Assembly (NCBI RefSeq): GCF_002776525.5
Contig: NC_045436.1
Span: 47,142,616 to 47,206,615, forward strand
Reading direction: 5' to 3'
DNA length: 64,000 nt
Origin: Piliocolobus tephrosceles
Taxonomy: Eukaryota > Chordata > Mammalia > Primates > Cercopithecidae
Shown here: positions 32,766-44,485 of the stretch, in pieces
Position numbering within the stretch: position 1 is the stretch's first letter
Layout of the letters: the number at the start of each line of letters is the position of its first letter
Notes under the pieces: generated by a model
Seen by the model: the letters and a program-made list of their open reading frames with translations, nothing else
Database searches by the model: none
What the model was told of the DNA's origin: nothing
Position numbers and translations under genes: made by a program

Positions 32766-34600
32766 TTATTCACTGTTTAAAAATTTACATACAGTAAACT
32801 TTTCACCTTTGGCACACAGTTCTTTGAGTTTTGACAAATGCACACATTTGTGCAGCCACCACCACAATCAAGGCACAGAACACTTAATGTTATCACATAA
32901 AACTTCCCTCTTCCTGTTCATTTATGGTCAAATTATTTTGCTTACTTACTGGACTTTTTCTATACCTTTGATTCTGTCTTTTATATTTATGCCATTAAAA
33001 TAGAATTATACGGTACACAGCCTTTTGAGCTGGCCACCTTTTACTTACCATATTGTGCTTGACATTCACCCATTTGTCTCTTTATTCCTTTTTATTTTAT
33101 TTTACAGGTTTATTACTATGTAATTGTCCTTTTACTATTTGAAGATCTTTGGGGTTATTTTGGATTTTTAGTTATTTTTTAAAAACCACTAAAAGCGTCT
33201 GCATCCAGGTTTTTGAGTAATCAAAGATTTCATTTCTCTTGACTAAACACCTAGAAGTTAGATTGCTGAGTCATATTGTAGATGTGTATTTAATTTTATA
33301 AGAAACTACCAGACTGGGGCAGGTATGATAGCTCACGCCCAGAATCCCAGCACTTTTGGAGGCCAAGGTGGGAGGATTGCTTGAGCTCAGAAGTTTGAGA
33401 CCAGCCTGGTTAACATAGTGAAACACTGTCTTTAAAAAACAAAAACTAAAACTAAAAAAGAGCTACCAGATATTTCCCCAAAGTAACTATACTATTTTGT
33501 GTTCCCACTTGCAGTATGTGAGAGATCTAGTTGGTTAACACCCTTACCAGAGATTGGTATTGTCAGTCTTCTAGAATGATTTATAGTTATTCTAATATGT
33601 ATGTAGTGATAGTTCTCTGTGATTTTAATTTGTATATTCTTAATAACTAATGACACAACATTTTTTCCATGTGCTTATTTACCATTAATATATCTTACAT
33701 GTTTTATTTGGTGTAGTGTCTATTTAAATTATTTGTCCATTGTTTTTTAGTGAATATTTTTGTTTCTCATAGAGTTCTAAAAGGTCACTAAATATTCCAT
33801 ATTGAAATTCCTGATTGCATATAAGTTTTGCAGATATTTTTTCCAATATGTAGCTTGTCTTTTCATTTTCTCAACAGCGTATTTCACAGAGTGGAAGTTT
33901 TTAACTTCAATAAAGTCAACTTTACAAATGATTTTCTTTTATGGATTATATTATGTTTTGTGTTATATTAACAAATCTTCACCAAGGTCTATAGGATTTT
34001 CTCCTATATTTTTCTGTATAAGCTTTATAGTTTTAGGTTTTGTATTCAGATTATTAATAGTAAGTTAATTGTATAAGGTCTGAAATGTGTTCTCTTTTTT
34101 GTTTCTTTGCACATAGGTATTCAATTGTTACACTATTTATTTAAATAATTATTTTTTCTATCCGTTGACTTGCCTTTGAATCTGTAAAAAAATAATTGAT
34201 TATGTAAGCGTGTATTGTCTCTGTCTTATTATTCTGTAACTATTCTTCTTCCAAGGTCTTGTTATATTTTAAATTAAGTAGTTTGAGTTCTTTGATTTCA
34301 TTCTGCTTTCTCAAAACTTTGCTATTCATTGTTTGCCTTTCCATATATAGTTTAGAATTAGCTTTTTCTTGATATCTACTAATATTCTTGCTTGGATTTT
34401 GATTTATTTATATTCAATCATCTATAGATCCATTTGGGCAAAATTGAACTTTTACCAATGATGAGTCTTCGAATCCATGAGCACAGTCTATCTATCTATT
34501 TAAATAGATCTTATTTATTTCTTTCATCAATATTTATAGATTATAGCACACAGATTCTATATAAATAACAAAACTGAATGAAGTTTTATATTCTTTATAT
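32766..34600 (-). mobile_element. decayed antisense L1M, left segment
   Basis: 'acacatttgtgcagccaccaccacaatcaaggcacagaacac' and 'tagaattatacggtacacagccttttgagctggccacc' are antisense L1M 3'UTR. Further right, 'aatatgtagcttgtcttttcattttctcaacagcg' and 'agtcttcgaatccatgagcac' are diverged antisense ORF2. The element resumes after a nested L1 and again after a MER11 LTR. Confidence 0.75.
33314..33462 (+). mobile_element. Alu left-monomer insertion (FLAM or AluJ fragment)
   Basis: 'caggtatgatagctcacgcccagaatcccagcacttttggaggccaaggtgggaggattgcttgagctcag' is one Alu arm, ending in an A-rich tail. The target-site duplication CTACCAGA at 33306-33313 and 33463-33470 is perfect, so the single arm is the complete insertion. 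Confidence 0.88.
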
Positions 34601-34604
34601 TTTA

Positions 34605-35732
34605 TATTCTATATGAAGAACATAAAGAACAAAACTGGAGGAATCACATTACCTGACTTCAAATTATATTACAAGGCTATAGTAATATAACAGCTATAGT
34701 AATATAAAGGCTATAGTAAAATACAGCATGATACTGGCATAAAAACAGACACATAGACCAATAAACAGAATAGAGAGCCCAAAAACAGAGCCACACACCT
34801 ACAGTGAACTCAGTTTTGACAAACGTGTCAAGAACATACACTGTGGAAAAGACAGTATTTTCAATAAATGAGGCTGGAAAAACTGTATATTCATAAGCAA
34901 AAGAATGAAGCTAGATACCTATCTGTCACCATATACAAATAAAAATGAATTAAAGATTTACATCTAAGACCTCAAACTATGAAACTACTATAAGAAAACA
35001 TTGGGACTCTGCAGGATATTGGTCTGGGCAATATTTCTTGAGCAGTACTCCACAAGCATAGACAACCAAAGCAAAAATGGACAAATGGGATCACATCAAG
35101 TTAAAAAGCTTCTGTGCAGCAATGGAAACAGTCTACAATATGAAGAGACAATTCACAGAATGGGAGAAAATATTTGCATACCGCCTATCAGACAAGGGGT
35201 TAATAATCAGAATACATAAGGATCTGAAACAACTCTATAGAAAAAAATCTAATAATACTATCAAAAATGGGCTAAATATTTGAATAGACATTTCTCAAAA
35301 GAAGACACACAAATAGCAAACAAGTATATGAAAAGGTGCTTAACATCACTTATCATAAGAGAAATGCAAACCAAAACTGCAATGATATATCATTTCACTG
35401 CAGTTAAAATGCTTTTTATCCAAAAGACAGGAAATAACGAATGCTGGCCAGAATGTGGAGAAAGGGAACCCTCATACACTGCTGGAGGAAATGTAAGCTA
35501 GTACAATCACTATGAAAGACAGTTTGGTGTTTCCTTGTTTCCTCAAAAGACTAAAAATATAGCTACCATATGATCCAGCAATCTCACTGCTAGGTATATA
35601 CCCACAAGAAAGAAAAACAGTATATAGAAGAGATATCTGCATTCCCATGTTTGTTGTAGCACTGGTTACAATAGTTGGAACCATCCTAAGTGTCCATAAA
35701 CAGATGAATAGATAAAGAAAATGTGGTACATA
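34605..35732 (+). mobile_element. sense L1 ORF2 3' segment nested in the L1M, ends at gap
   Basis: 'aacaaaactggaggaatcacattacctgacttcaaa' through 'gaatagacatttctcaaaagaagacac' to 'gataaagaaaatgtggtacata' is the C-terminal ORF2 part of an L1MA/L1PB-age element on the + strand. It stops at the N run before the ORF2 end and 3'UTR, so roughly the last 0.8-1 kb is missing from the assembly or deleted. Several stops and frameshifts are present. Confidence 0.85.
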
Positions 35733-35742
35733 NNNNNNNNNN
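35733..35742. other. assembly gap (10 N)
   Basis: Ten N at the point where a sense L1 stops and an antisense L1M resumes. The true missing length is probably larger. Confidence 0.95.
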
Positions 35743-36103
35743 TTTTCAATCTATATGTCTTGTTTTTTCTTTTGCTACCCTTATTGCATAGGCATCATAC
35801 CTCCGATGTACACAGGAGAGATTAAAGTGAACATCCTTGTCTTATTCTCATTTTTATGGGCAAAGAATCAAGGATTTTATCATTCACTATGCCTATTATC
35901 TGATTAAGGATCTGGCCTGTCAGTTTTCTTTGTAGCTTTTAACTACGAATTCAATTTCCATGAAAGGCATAGAATCATTCAGGTTACCTATTTCTTCTTG
36001 AATGAAATTTGGTTATGTCAATTTTATCTGTTTTTTTTTTTTTGTTTACCTTCATAATATCAGAGTATTTCCTTATCATATTAATGTTTATGATCTATAT
36101 GAT
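35743..36103 (-). mobile_element. decayed antisense L1M, middle segment
   Basis: 'tcaatctatatgtcttgttttttcttttgctacccttattgcatagg' and 'gaatcattcaggttacctatttcttcttgaatgaa' are antisense L1M ORF2, continuing the element left of the nested L1. Confidence 0.75.
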
Positions 36104-37175
36104 TATTGGGGGAACCTACCCTCGATAGTCAATGTGGGTCCTTTTCTATTTTCCCTAAGTGTTTGCTGGTCTGAGAGATAAAGGGAAAGAGTACAAAAGA
36201 GATAAATTTTAAAGCTGGGTGTCCAGGGGAGACATCACATGTCGGCAGGTTCCATCATGCCCCCTGAGCTGTAAAACCAGCAAGTTTTTATTAGTGATTT
36301 TCAAAAGGGGAGAGAGTATATGAATAAGGTGTGGGTCACAGAGATCGCATGATTTAAGGGCAATAAAAGATCACAAGGCAGGAGGTCAGGGTGAGATCAC
36401 AAGGCCAGGGTGAGACTAGAATCACCTGTCCAGCTGTGCATGCGTTGTCATTGATAAACAAGGTTCAAGAGCAGAGAACCAGTCTGACTAGAATTTACTA
36501 GGCTGGAATTTACTAATCTTAGCAAGCCTGGGGTCACTGCAGGAGACTAGGGTGTGTTTCATCCCTATCTACATTTGCATAAGACAGACACCCCCAGAGC
36601 TGCCATTTCAGAGGCCTCCTCTGGGAATGCATTCTTTTCCCAGGGCTGTTAATTGTTGAAATTCCTTTCTGGGGAAAGAATTCAGCAATACTTCTCTTAC
36701 CCGTTTTCAGTAATAAGAGAAATATGGCTCTGTCTTGCCCGGCCCACAGGCAGCCAGACTTTAAGGTTATCTCCCTTGTTCCCTGAAAATCGCCATTATC
36801 CTGTTCTTAAGGTGCCCAGATTTCATATTGTTCAAACACACATGCTCTACAAACAATTTGTACAGTTGACGCAATCATCACAGGGTCCTGAGGCGACATT
36901 CATCCTCAGCTTATGAAGATGTTGGGATTAAGAGATTAAAGTAAAGGCAGGCATAGGAAATCACAAGAGTATTGATTGGGGAAGTGATAAATGTCCATGA
37001 AATCTTCATAATTTATGTTCAGAGATTGCAGTAAAGACAGGCGTAAGACATTGAAGACATTGTAAAAGTATTAATTTGGGGAACTAATAAATGTCCATGA
37101 AATCTTCACAATTTATGTTCTTCTGCCATGGCTTCAGCTGGTCCCTCCATTCGGGGTCCCTGACTTCATGCAACA
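36104..37175 (-). mobile_element. MER11 LTR (HERVK11, HML-8) solo LTR, antisense
   Basis: The minus strand starts TGTTGCATGAAGTCAGGGAC and ends TTCCCCCAATA, about 1.07 kb. It carries the MER11 landmarks 'attgtgaagatttcatggacatttatta', 'gaacaatatgaaatctgggcacc', an AATAAA signal before 'acttgctggtttt', and a ~105-bp internal duplication (36975-37121). MER11 is the LTR of a betaretrovirus-like endogenous family limited to catarrhine-lineage primates. No internal genes adjoin. Host flanks on both sides are L1M, so it inserted into the L1M. Confidence 0.9.
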
Positions 37176-37505
37176 TTGATATCCTCTCTTCCATTCCCAA
37201 TACTGGTAATTTATATATTTTCTGCTTTCTTTGTCATTCCAGGTAGAGGTTTATCAATTAACCTTTTCAAACAATTAATTGTTGATTTCATAGATTTTCT
37301 CTATTTTAAATTTTCAAAGCTTAGCTCATTTATTTGAAACTTCTTTTCTAATGTAAGCACTCTATATTTTTCTATGAGCACCATGTTAGCTGCATCCAAC
37401 AATCTGATATATGAGTGTGTTTCCCAGTTCCCAAATGTTTGTATTTTCCAGGTATTTTTTGTTATTGAATTCTAATTAAATACCATTGTGGTTTAAAAAC
37501 ATTAT
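37176..37505 (-). mobile_element. decayed antisense L1M, right segment
   Basis: 'atactggtaatttatatattttctgctttctttgtcattccaggtagaggtttatcaatt' and 'gttagctgcatccaacaatctgatat' are antisense L1M ORF2 phrases and continue from 36103. Confidence 0.75.
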
Positions 37506-37800
37506 ATGATTTCAATTTTTTATTATTTTATGGTTCATGTCAAAGAATGGGGACTGTTCTTTGATCAAAACCATAAGAAAACAAAGAAGGAAAATGAAAA
37601 ATTCACTGTATTAAGGTTAACTTCTCCAAATTTTAACTCCTTTCAACAATTTTCCTGTTTATTTTTTTAGAGTCTTTAGGTAGCTTGCTTAGTGTATTTA
37701 CTCTTAGTCAGTGTGAGGTATAGCTTTTAGCTGCCCTGATGCATCTTGGCTAGAAATAAAACAATTAACAACTTTGCATGTATGAATTCTCTCCAAAATT
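37506..37800. other. unassigned intronic sequence
   Basis: No confident repeat call. Confidence 0.4.
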
Positions 37801-37942
37801 AGATATTACCATTTTCCCAATTTATTGTAAGGGGACTAAGGAACAGTATGGCTAAATAAATTGCCCAGGGTCCCAGAGTAAATGAAAAGGCCTAGGCAGT
37901 TTGGATCCATAATTTGTCCCAACCACTTTGCTGTACCTCTCT
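37801..37942 (-). mobile_element. MIR SINE, antisense
   Basis: 'ccattttcccaatttattgtaaggggactaaggaacag...aaattgcccagggtcccagagtaaatg...ggcagtttggatcc' is an ordered antisense MIR match. Confidence 0.75.
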
Positions 37943-40317
37943 CATTTTGAATTACTATAATGATAAATGCCATGTGACATGACAGGGATCCAGATGAGCA
38001 CTGCAGACTAACACAGTGTTAATGAATACAGGAAAGACACCGAAACAATAGAAAACAGTCATTCAAAAACAAACATATTAACTTGCCTAGAGAAGGGAAT
38101 AAAACCTGTCAAGAAATTATCAGAGTAGTTCATGAATGGGGAAAGAAGCAGTGGGTTTTAAGTGGCAAAAACATTCAGGGGTTAGGAGGGTGCATAGGGA
38201 AGTGTGCAGAAATGAGTTTTATGTTAGTTATGCTAATTATAAATTGAAAGCCAGTACTCTGGCAAGGGCAGAATGTGAAAGAAAACATTTCTATTTACAA
38301 CAATAAACTCTATATAGTAGGTGCTCAATACATTCATATGACATGAATTAATCATGATATTTCCTCCCTTCTGACATGTAGGGTCAAAATAATCCTAAAA
38401 GCTAGTGATCTTTTACTTGAGATTAAGAAGATGGGGAAGGAAGAAGGATCGTCTACATGTGTTTTTTTTTCAGTGTTGAGTGACATAAATCATATCATAC
38501 TTTTACATAAAATTTGAGCTCATATCCTTCTACTAACTCAGTGGCAAGCCTTCATATACCCCAGTTCATCACAGAGGATTAACCCATGTTTCACAGGGCA
38601 TTTGTTAAATTAGTCCATGATTTGCTCTAGTCCCATGAGTTGCTCAGAGAAATGCTGAATGAATTTGCAGGTGGAACAATGGCCTGGAACTTCATTGTTT
38701 GCACTATTTCTTCTTGTAGATATTCCACCCAGTTCGAGTTTAGCAGTTAAATTTTTATTTTTCATTTTTTCTCTTATTCTCACTGTAGAGCAGTTTTATT
38801 GAATAAATATTTTAAGGTAGACTGCGTGATTGTGTACATAGAGTAAGGAAACTGCTTGTAGTAAAAGAATTAAGATGCATTATGTGTATGCAGTAGGCAA
38901 TAGGGAAAGAGAAAACTTAGTTATGTCATATTATATTCTTTGCAGATAACCTCAGGCACTGGAGAGCTAAAGTGAAATTATAATAATCACATATATATAT
39001 ATTTATTCTTGCCTGCCATCATAAAAAGCAGAAGATAAAATTTTAATTGAATTCATTATCTCTCTTACTTTGAAATGTTAAATTTCAAAAAAAAAAAAAA
39101 TGAGTAATCCATCATCAGAAACTATAGATAATTTAGTCAATACTAATTTGAACCTGAAATGTATCATCATAAGGAATTCAGTCAGCCCTAGGAATTAATA
39201 ATGTGTGATGATGTCTGTATTAGAAATGTCCTGAGGATACAATCGAAGCTTCAGTTTTGGTTTTGCTTTAGCACATGTATTTAACTAATCTTGGGTATGT
39301 GTGTGGCTGTGTGCATAAGGATTTTGAAACATCTGACAGTGCTGAGGCCACACTTCTTTAGATTCCTCTACTTTGGTATATGCGAAAAAAGAATCTCCAG
39401 TCAAATTATAATTTGCTTTATGTATTTCTGCTTCCTGAGATAGGATACTAGAAGTCACTGTATTTGGAATTTTCAGTTTGTTTGAAGAAAAGTATCAGAA
39501 AAAATCCTGTCACCTTAAGGTGGACAATACATTCTTTTCCTTTACTTAGATTTCCAGAAGATATCAGAGAAAGGCACTGAAAAATCCTTATCCATCCAGC
39601 AAACTGTTATATAACTCTCGTGTTCTTTAAAAAACAAACAAACAAACAAACAAACAAAACCTTTGCTGTGTGATAGCAATTTTATCTTTTCAAGTATTTG
39701 GAGTTCAAGGCTTCACAAGATTTTGGTAAACAGGCAAAGTTCAATGTGTCAGGTGGAGTATTTATAGAAGAAAAAGTTTCCATGAAGTTTCAGTCTTTTC
39801 TAGAACATCCAGTGAAAGTTTCTATCCTTTTGATGACATGTGAGAAGCAACCAAGTGTGTCATACACTGAAGAGCAGAGTAAAAAGCTCACATCAAAACA
39901 AAAGGCCTCTTTAATCCCCATATGGCCACTAGTCAGCTGGATATATGAAAAACTCTTCAGATTTGTCTCTGAGCCTTGGTGTTCCCATCACTTAAATGAG
40001 ATGACTACCAGTTTTTTTATACCTCTTCAATTCTACGTTCTCTTAAAGCATTTTACCCCTGTATTTTAAAGATTTAGCCAAGCCCTTTCAAAGAGCAGAT
40101 GGAGATTCCATCAAGCATGTGTTTCTATCTTCACTTTGTAATTCTTCAGGATGCTTTCCCTTTAGCTGAATGACACAGAACAAAATTTAACAAGTCAGAT
40201 GGCTGACTCACTGCATTCCCAAAGTGGGTCCATGTGTTTCCCTTCAGGACATCGGGTCATTGTTGGAAACTATTCAAATTCTGGTTCAGATCTGATACTA
40301 TTTGAGTTGTCACAATT
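37943..40317. other. unique intronic sequence
   Basis: Non-repetitive apart from an (AT)n tract near 38991 and an A13 run near 39089. The 123-codon frame at 39698-40069 shows no family match, and no splice sites in the right places were found, so it is not called. Confidence 0.45.
39630..39660 (+). repeat. (CAAA)n microsatellite
   Basis: About seven AAAC units. Confidence 0.85.
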
Positions 40318-40327
40318 AAGGGTACCT

Positions 40328-41530
40328 CATCGATGAGTTCATGTACTTTGCAGGGACATGGATGAAGCTGGAAACCATCATTCTCAGCAAATTATCACAA
40401 AGACAAAAAAACCAAACACTGCATGTTCTTACTCATAGGTGGGAACTGAACAATGAAATCACTTGGACACATGGTGGGGAACATCACACACAGGGCCTGT
40501 CGGCATATGGGGGGTCAGGGGAGGCATAGCATTAGGAGACATTCCTAATGTAAATGATGAGTTGATGGGTGCAGCAAACCAACATGGCACATGTATACCT
40601 ATGTATGAAACAACCCCATCAAAAAGTGGGGAAAGGATATGAACAGACATTTCTCAAAAGAAGACATTCATACAGCCAACAGACACATGAAAAAATGCTC
40701 ATCATCACTCGCCATCAGAGAAATGCAAATCAAAACCACAATGAGATACCATCTCATACCAGTTAGAATGGCAATCATTCAAAAATCAGGAAACAACAGG
40801 TGTTGGAGAGGATGTGGAGAAATAGGAACACTTTTACACCGTTGGTGGGATTGTAAACTAGTTCAACCATTATGGAAAACAGTATGGCGATTCCTCAAGG
40901 ATCTAGAACTAGAAGTACCATAAGATCCACCCATCCCATTACTGGGTATATACCCAAAGGATTATAAATCATGCTGCTATAAAGACACATGCACACGTAT
41001 GTTTATTGCGGCACTATTCACAATAGCAAAGACTTGGAATCAACCCAAATGTCCATCAGTGACAGACTGGATTAAGAAAATGTGGCACATATACACCATG
41101 GAATACTATGCAGCCATAAAAAAGGATGAGTTTGCGTCCTTTGTAGGAACATGGATGCAGCTGGAAACCATCATTCTTAGCAAACTATCACAAGAAGAGA
41201 AAACCAAACACCGCATGTTCTCACTCATAGGTGGGAACTGAACAATGAGCTCACTTGGACTCGGGAAGGGGAACATCACACAATGGGGCCTATCATGGGG
41301 AGGGGGGTGGGGGGAGGGATTGCATTGGGAAGTTATACCTGATATAAATGATGAATTGATGGGTGCTGACAAGTTGATGGGTGCAGCACACCAACATGGC
41401 ACATATATACATATGTAACAAACCTGCACGTTATGCACATGTACCCTAGAACTTAAAGTATAATAATAATAAAAAAAAAGAAACCTGCACGTTGTGCTCA
41501 TGTACCCTAGAACTTAAAAGTATGATAAAA
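40328..41530 (+). mobile_element. outer L1PA 3' end, interrupted by a second L1
   Basis: Part 1 (40333-40616) is the end of ORF2 and 3'UTR of an L1PA ('gacatggatgaagctggaaaccatc' to 'catgtatacctatgta'). Part 2 (41481-41530) is the terminal 'aaacctgcacgttgtgctcatgtaccctagaactt' with a short A-tail. Together they make one 5'-truncated element. Flanks AAGGGTACCT (40318-40327) and AAGGGTGCCT (41531-41540) are its target-site duplication with one mismatch. Confidence 0.92.
40622..41479 (+). mobile_element. inner L1PA 3' end inserted in the outer L1
   Basis: Starts at 'aaccccatcaaaaagtgggg' in ORF2, reads to the end of ORF2 and the 3'UTR, and ends with 'cctagaacttaaagtataataataataaaaaaaaa'. Same strand as the outer element. 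Flanking GAAAC at 40617-40621 and 41480-41484 may be a short target-site duplication. The 3'UTR has an extra 'gatgggtgctgacaagtt' repeat near 41355. Confidence 0.9.
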
Positions 41531-41540
41531 AAGGGTGCCT

Positions 41541-41898
41541 TGTCACAGAGATAGACAGAGCACCCCCCTTTACTTCATATACATTACTCTTATCCTAATT
41601 TGAAATGAGTGAATAACAGAACTGATCTCTGATTTACAATGAATCAAAAGCACAGTGCTTCTGTTTGTTCAGCTGAGGTCTCTGCCTTGCTGCTTTGTGT
41701 ACTGTCCTTTTAACTGTCACTATTTTGCTAGTTCCAGTGATCATGGATTACTCATTGTGATTTGGAATAGTTTCTTGCCTGGGATTGTGATCTCCAAAAG
41801 GCCATCCTATAATTTAAAGAAGCAATAAAAGAAACTATTATCTCTTTGTTAAGTAACCAGAATGCTGGGTCTGGATAACGGGATGTATCCAATCATTA
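41541..41898. other. unique intronic sequence
   Basis: No feature recognised. Confidence 0.45.
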
Positions 41899-41910
41899 GA
41901 AACTATTTTC

Positions 41911-42219
41911 AGGCCATATGCGGTGGCTCACGCCTGCAACCTTAGCACTTTGGGAGGCTGAGGCAGGCAGATCACTTGAAGTCAGGAGTTTGAGACCAGC
42001 CTGGCCAACATGTTGAAACCCCGTATCTACCAAAAATACAAAAAATTAACTAGGCGTGGTTTTGCCTGTAATCCCAGCTACTCAGGAGGCTGAATCAGGA
42101 GAATTGCTTGAATCCAGGAGGTAGAGATTGCAGTGAGCCAGGATCGTGCCACTGCACTCCAACCTGGGCGATAGAGTGAGACTCCATCTCAAAAAACAAC
42201 AGCAGCAGCAACAAAAAAG
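41911..42219 (+). mobile_element. AluS-type SINE, sense
   Basis: Complete two-arm Alu ending in an (A,C,AGC)-rich tail. The target-site duplication GAAACTAT(T/G)TTC at 41899-41910 and 42220-42231 has one mismatch. Confidence 0.95.
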
Positions 42220-42333
42220 GAAACTATGTTCAAACATCAATGACTTTGAATCTTTATTCTTGATTTTTTTTTTATTCTGGCTTATCCACTGGAAGTATAT
42301 TTGCATCAAGAACCAGTAAAAGAACCAGAGATG

Positions 42334-42686
42334 GGCCGGGCGCGGTGGCTCAAGCCTGTAATCCCAGCACTTTGGGAGGCTGAGACAGGTGGATCACGAG
42401 GTCAGGAGATCGAGACCATCCTGGCCTACACGGTGAAACCCCATCTCTACTAAAAAATACAAAAAACTAGCCGGGCGAGGTGGTGGGCGCCTATAGTCCC
42501 AGCTACACGGGAGGCTGAGGCAGGAGAATGGCGTAAACCCAGGGGGTGGAGCTTGCAGTGAGCTGAGATCCGGCCACTGCACTCCANNNNNNNNNNNNNN
42601 NNNNNNNNNNNNNNNNNNNNNNNNNNNNNNNNNNNNNNNNNNNNNNNNNNNNNNNNNNNNNNNNNNNNNNNNNNNNNNNNNNNNNN
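42334..42686 (+). mobile_element. young Old World monkey AluY, 3' end lost in gap
   Basis: Near-consensus Alu with 'ctagccgggcgaggtggtgggcgcc' and 'gagatccggccactgcactcca', the latter diagnostic of cercopithecoid AluY lineages. It runs into 100 N at 42587. The target-site duplication GAACCAGAGATG stands at 42322-42333 and right after the gap at 42687-42698, so the gap holds only the last ~30 bp and A-tail. Confidence 0.95.
42587..42686. other. assembly gap (100 N)
   Basis: Conventional 100-N placeholder. The flanking duplication shows what is missing is an Alu 3' end. Confidence 0.95.
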
Positions 42687-42698
42687 GAACCAGAGATG

Positions 42699-44028
42699 AG
42701 TATGTCACAAACACACAGGATACTGTAAATAAGATCATAAATACACTAGTTGTGTTTGATTTTCACTTTTCTATCTATAGGTTGTAGTATTTGGATATTA
42801 AATGCTATATTGATAGGTTATACTTTTTTTGGGGGGGAGTTATTTTTAAGAATTAAGAATAATATAATTAAAAACAGAAAATATAAGATAAATGTCTTCT
42901 AGTCCTTTCTTCTTTGTTTCTATCCCTCTGCCTTAATTTCTTTCTCAAGAAATAATAGAAGTTTGAAAAATTTTGTGTGTGAAAAGAAGGAGAAAGGGCT
43001 CTAGTATTGGAGACTCCAGTTCACATCTATGTTTCTTCAATTAGTAAGTGGATCCTGGAATAAATTGCTTTTTAATCTTTAGTTTTGTATCTGGAAAGCT
43101 GAAGTTACATGATAAATTTGTTATGAAGATTAATTTAATGCATATAGAATGATAGCATACAGCATGGCACATAAACATCCTCAGAAAATCATGGCTACTG
43201 TTGACTAAAATGAATTTCACAAACAACAGTAAAAATAGAACTCTGTGGAGATTATGGATGGATATTAGTAGCACCTCTTCTGATTCGGTATTTCCAAGGA
43301 AGAAAGGGAAGTGTGATGTTCTAGTCAATGGTATTTTATAGAATTTGTTCTCTCTCTGGTCTCTCTTTCCCTCTGCATGCTTCTATGTGTCACATTAGTT
43401 TGAACTGCAGTATGTCCTAAAACCCACATTGCTTATAGTGAATTGTTAAATTCTAGATGATCTCGCTTTGATGACATTAAGACACTAGTTATTATTGTGA
43501 GCTGTGCTCTAACTGTCCTTGCCAACCTCCAACACATTTCTAAGTTTGGCATACCATGAAGTGGCTCTGTTTAGTCCCAGAGGTACTTTGGTCTGTCCTT
43601 GCCAGGGGCTGAGGGGGGTGCCAAGAGTTGGGCAGCAGAGCTGAGGCTGGGAAGAGCAAAGATGAAAGGGAGTGAGAGCTGGAGACAGAATCTAGGCTGG
43701 GTCAGGTCTGCTCTATGAAGAGTCCATCACAAAGAGGTCAACTTCTTATAGGGGATGAGAGGGAAGGTGAGTGTCCAGCACCAGGAAGAGAGAACTGAGA
43801 TTATGAGACCCTGGGCAGCCTGGAAGTACTGATGGTACGACATGAACCAATTGCTGGAGAGACTGAAGCCCAGGCTAGAATCCAGGACAGCTCCAGGCCA
43901 CAGTCTGGAAAGTCTGGTTAAGTAAACATGGGTCTGTAGCCCACATTGACTTTTTATCTGGCAGAATTCCCTATTCATCCCTTTCGATTTATGAGCCCAG
44001 AATCTGAGTGGTCTTCTATGCCTTAATG
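42699..44028. other. unique intronic sequence
   Basis: No repeat or exon recognised. Confidence 0.45.
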
Positions 44029-44485
44029 TGGTGCTTATCAAGCTTAAGTGTGCATAAGAATCACCTTTGCCAAAATGTACTTCCTTTTTTTTTGAGACAG
44101 AGTCTTGCTCTGTCGCCAGTCTGGAGTGCAGTGGCACAATCTCGCCTCACTGCAACCCGCTTCCCAGGTTCAAGCGATTCTCCTGCTTCAGCCTCCCGAG
44201 TAATTGGGATTACAGTCACGTGCCACCACACCCAGCTAATTTTTGTATTTTTAATAGAAACGGGGTTTCACTATGTTGGCCAGGATGGTCTCAATCTCTT
44301 GACCTCATGATCCACCTGCCTCGACCTCCCAAAGTGCTGGGATTACAGGCGTGAGCCACTGAACCTGGCCTAAAATGTACATTCTAATGTGGTAAGTCTA
44401 GAGTATGGCTCAAGGTTCTGCACTTCTAATAAGCTTCTGTGTAATACAGATGCTGCTTGTCCAGGGACCATATTTTAAGTGTCAA
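44029..44485 (+). mobile_element. MER5A hAT-Charlie DNA transposon, split by an Alu
   Basis: 'tatcaagcttaagtgtgcataagaatcacctt' (before the Alu) and 'aagtctagagtatggctcaaggttctgcacttctaataagcttct...gatgctgcttgtccagggacca' (after) follow the MER5A consensus in order. Non-autonomous, ancient. Confidence 0.8.
44081..44371 (-). mobile_element. Alu SINE inside MER5A, antisense
   Basis: Complete antisense Alu. The target-site duplication AAAATGTAC at 44072-44080 and 44372-44380 is perfect. Confidence 0.95.

Noticed and set aside
39698..40069. 123-codon + strand frame in unique DNA
   Set aside because: No recognisable domain, starts without promoter or splice context, and lies in AT-rich intron. 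Kept as chance unless conservation is shown.
44008..44354. + strand frames of 95-100 codons
   Set aside because: Translation of an antisense Alu (typical 'LECSGTISPHCN' phrases).
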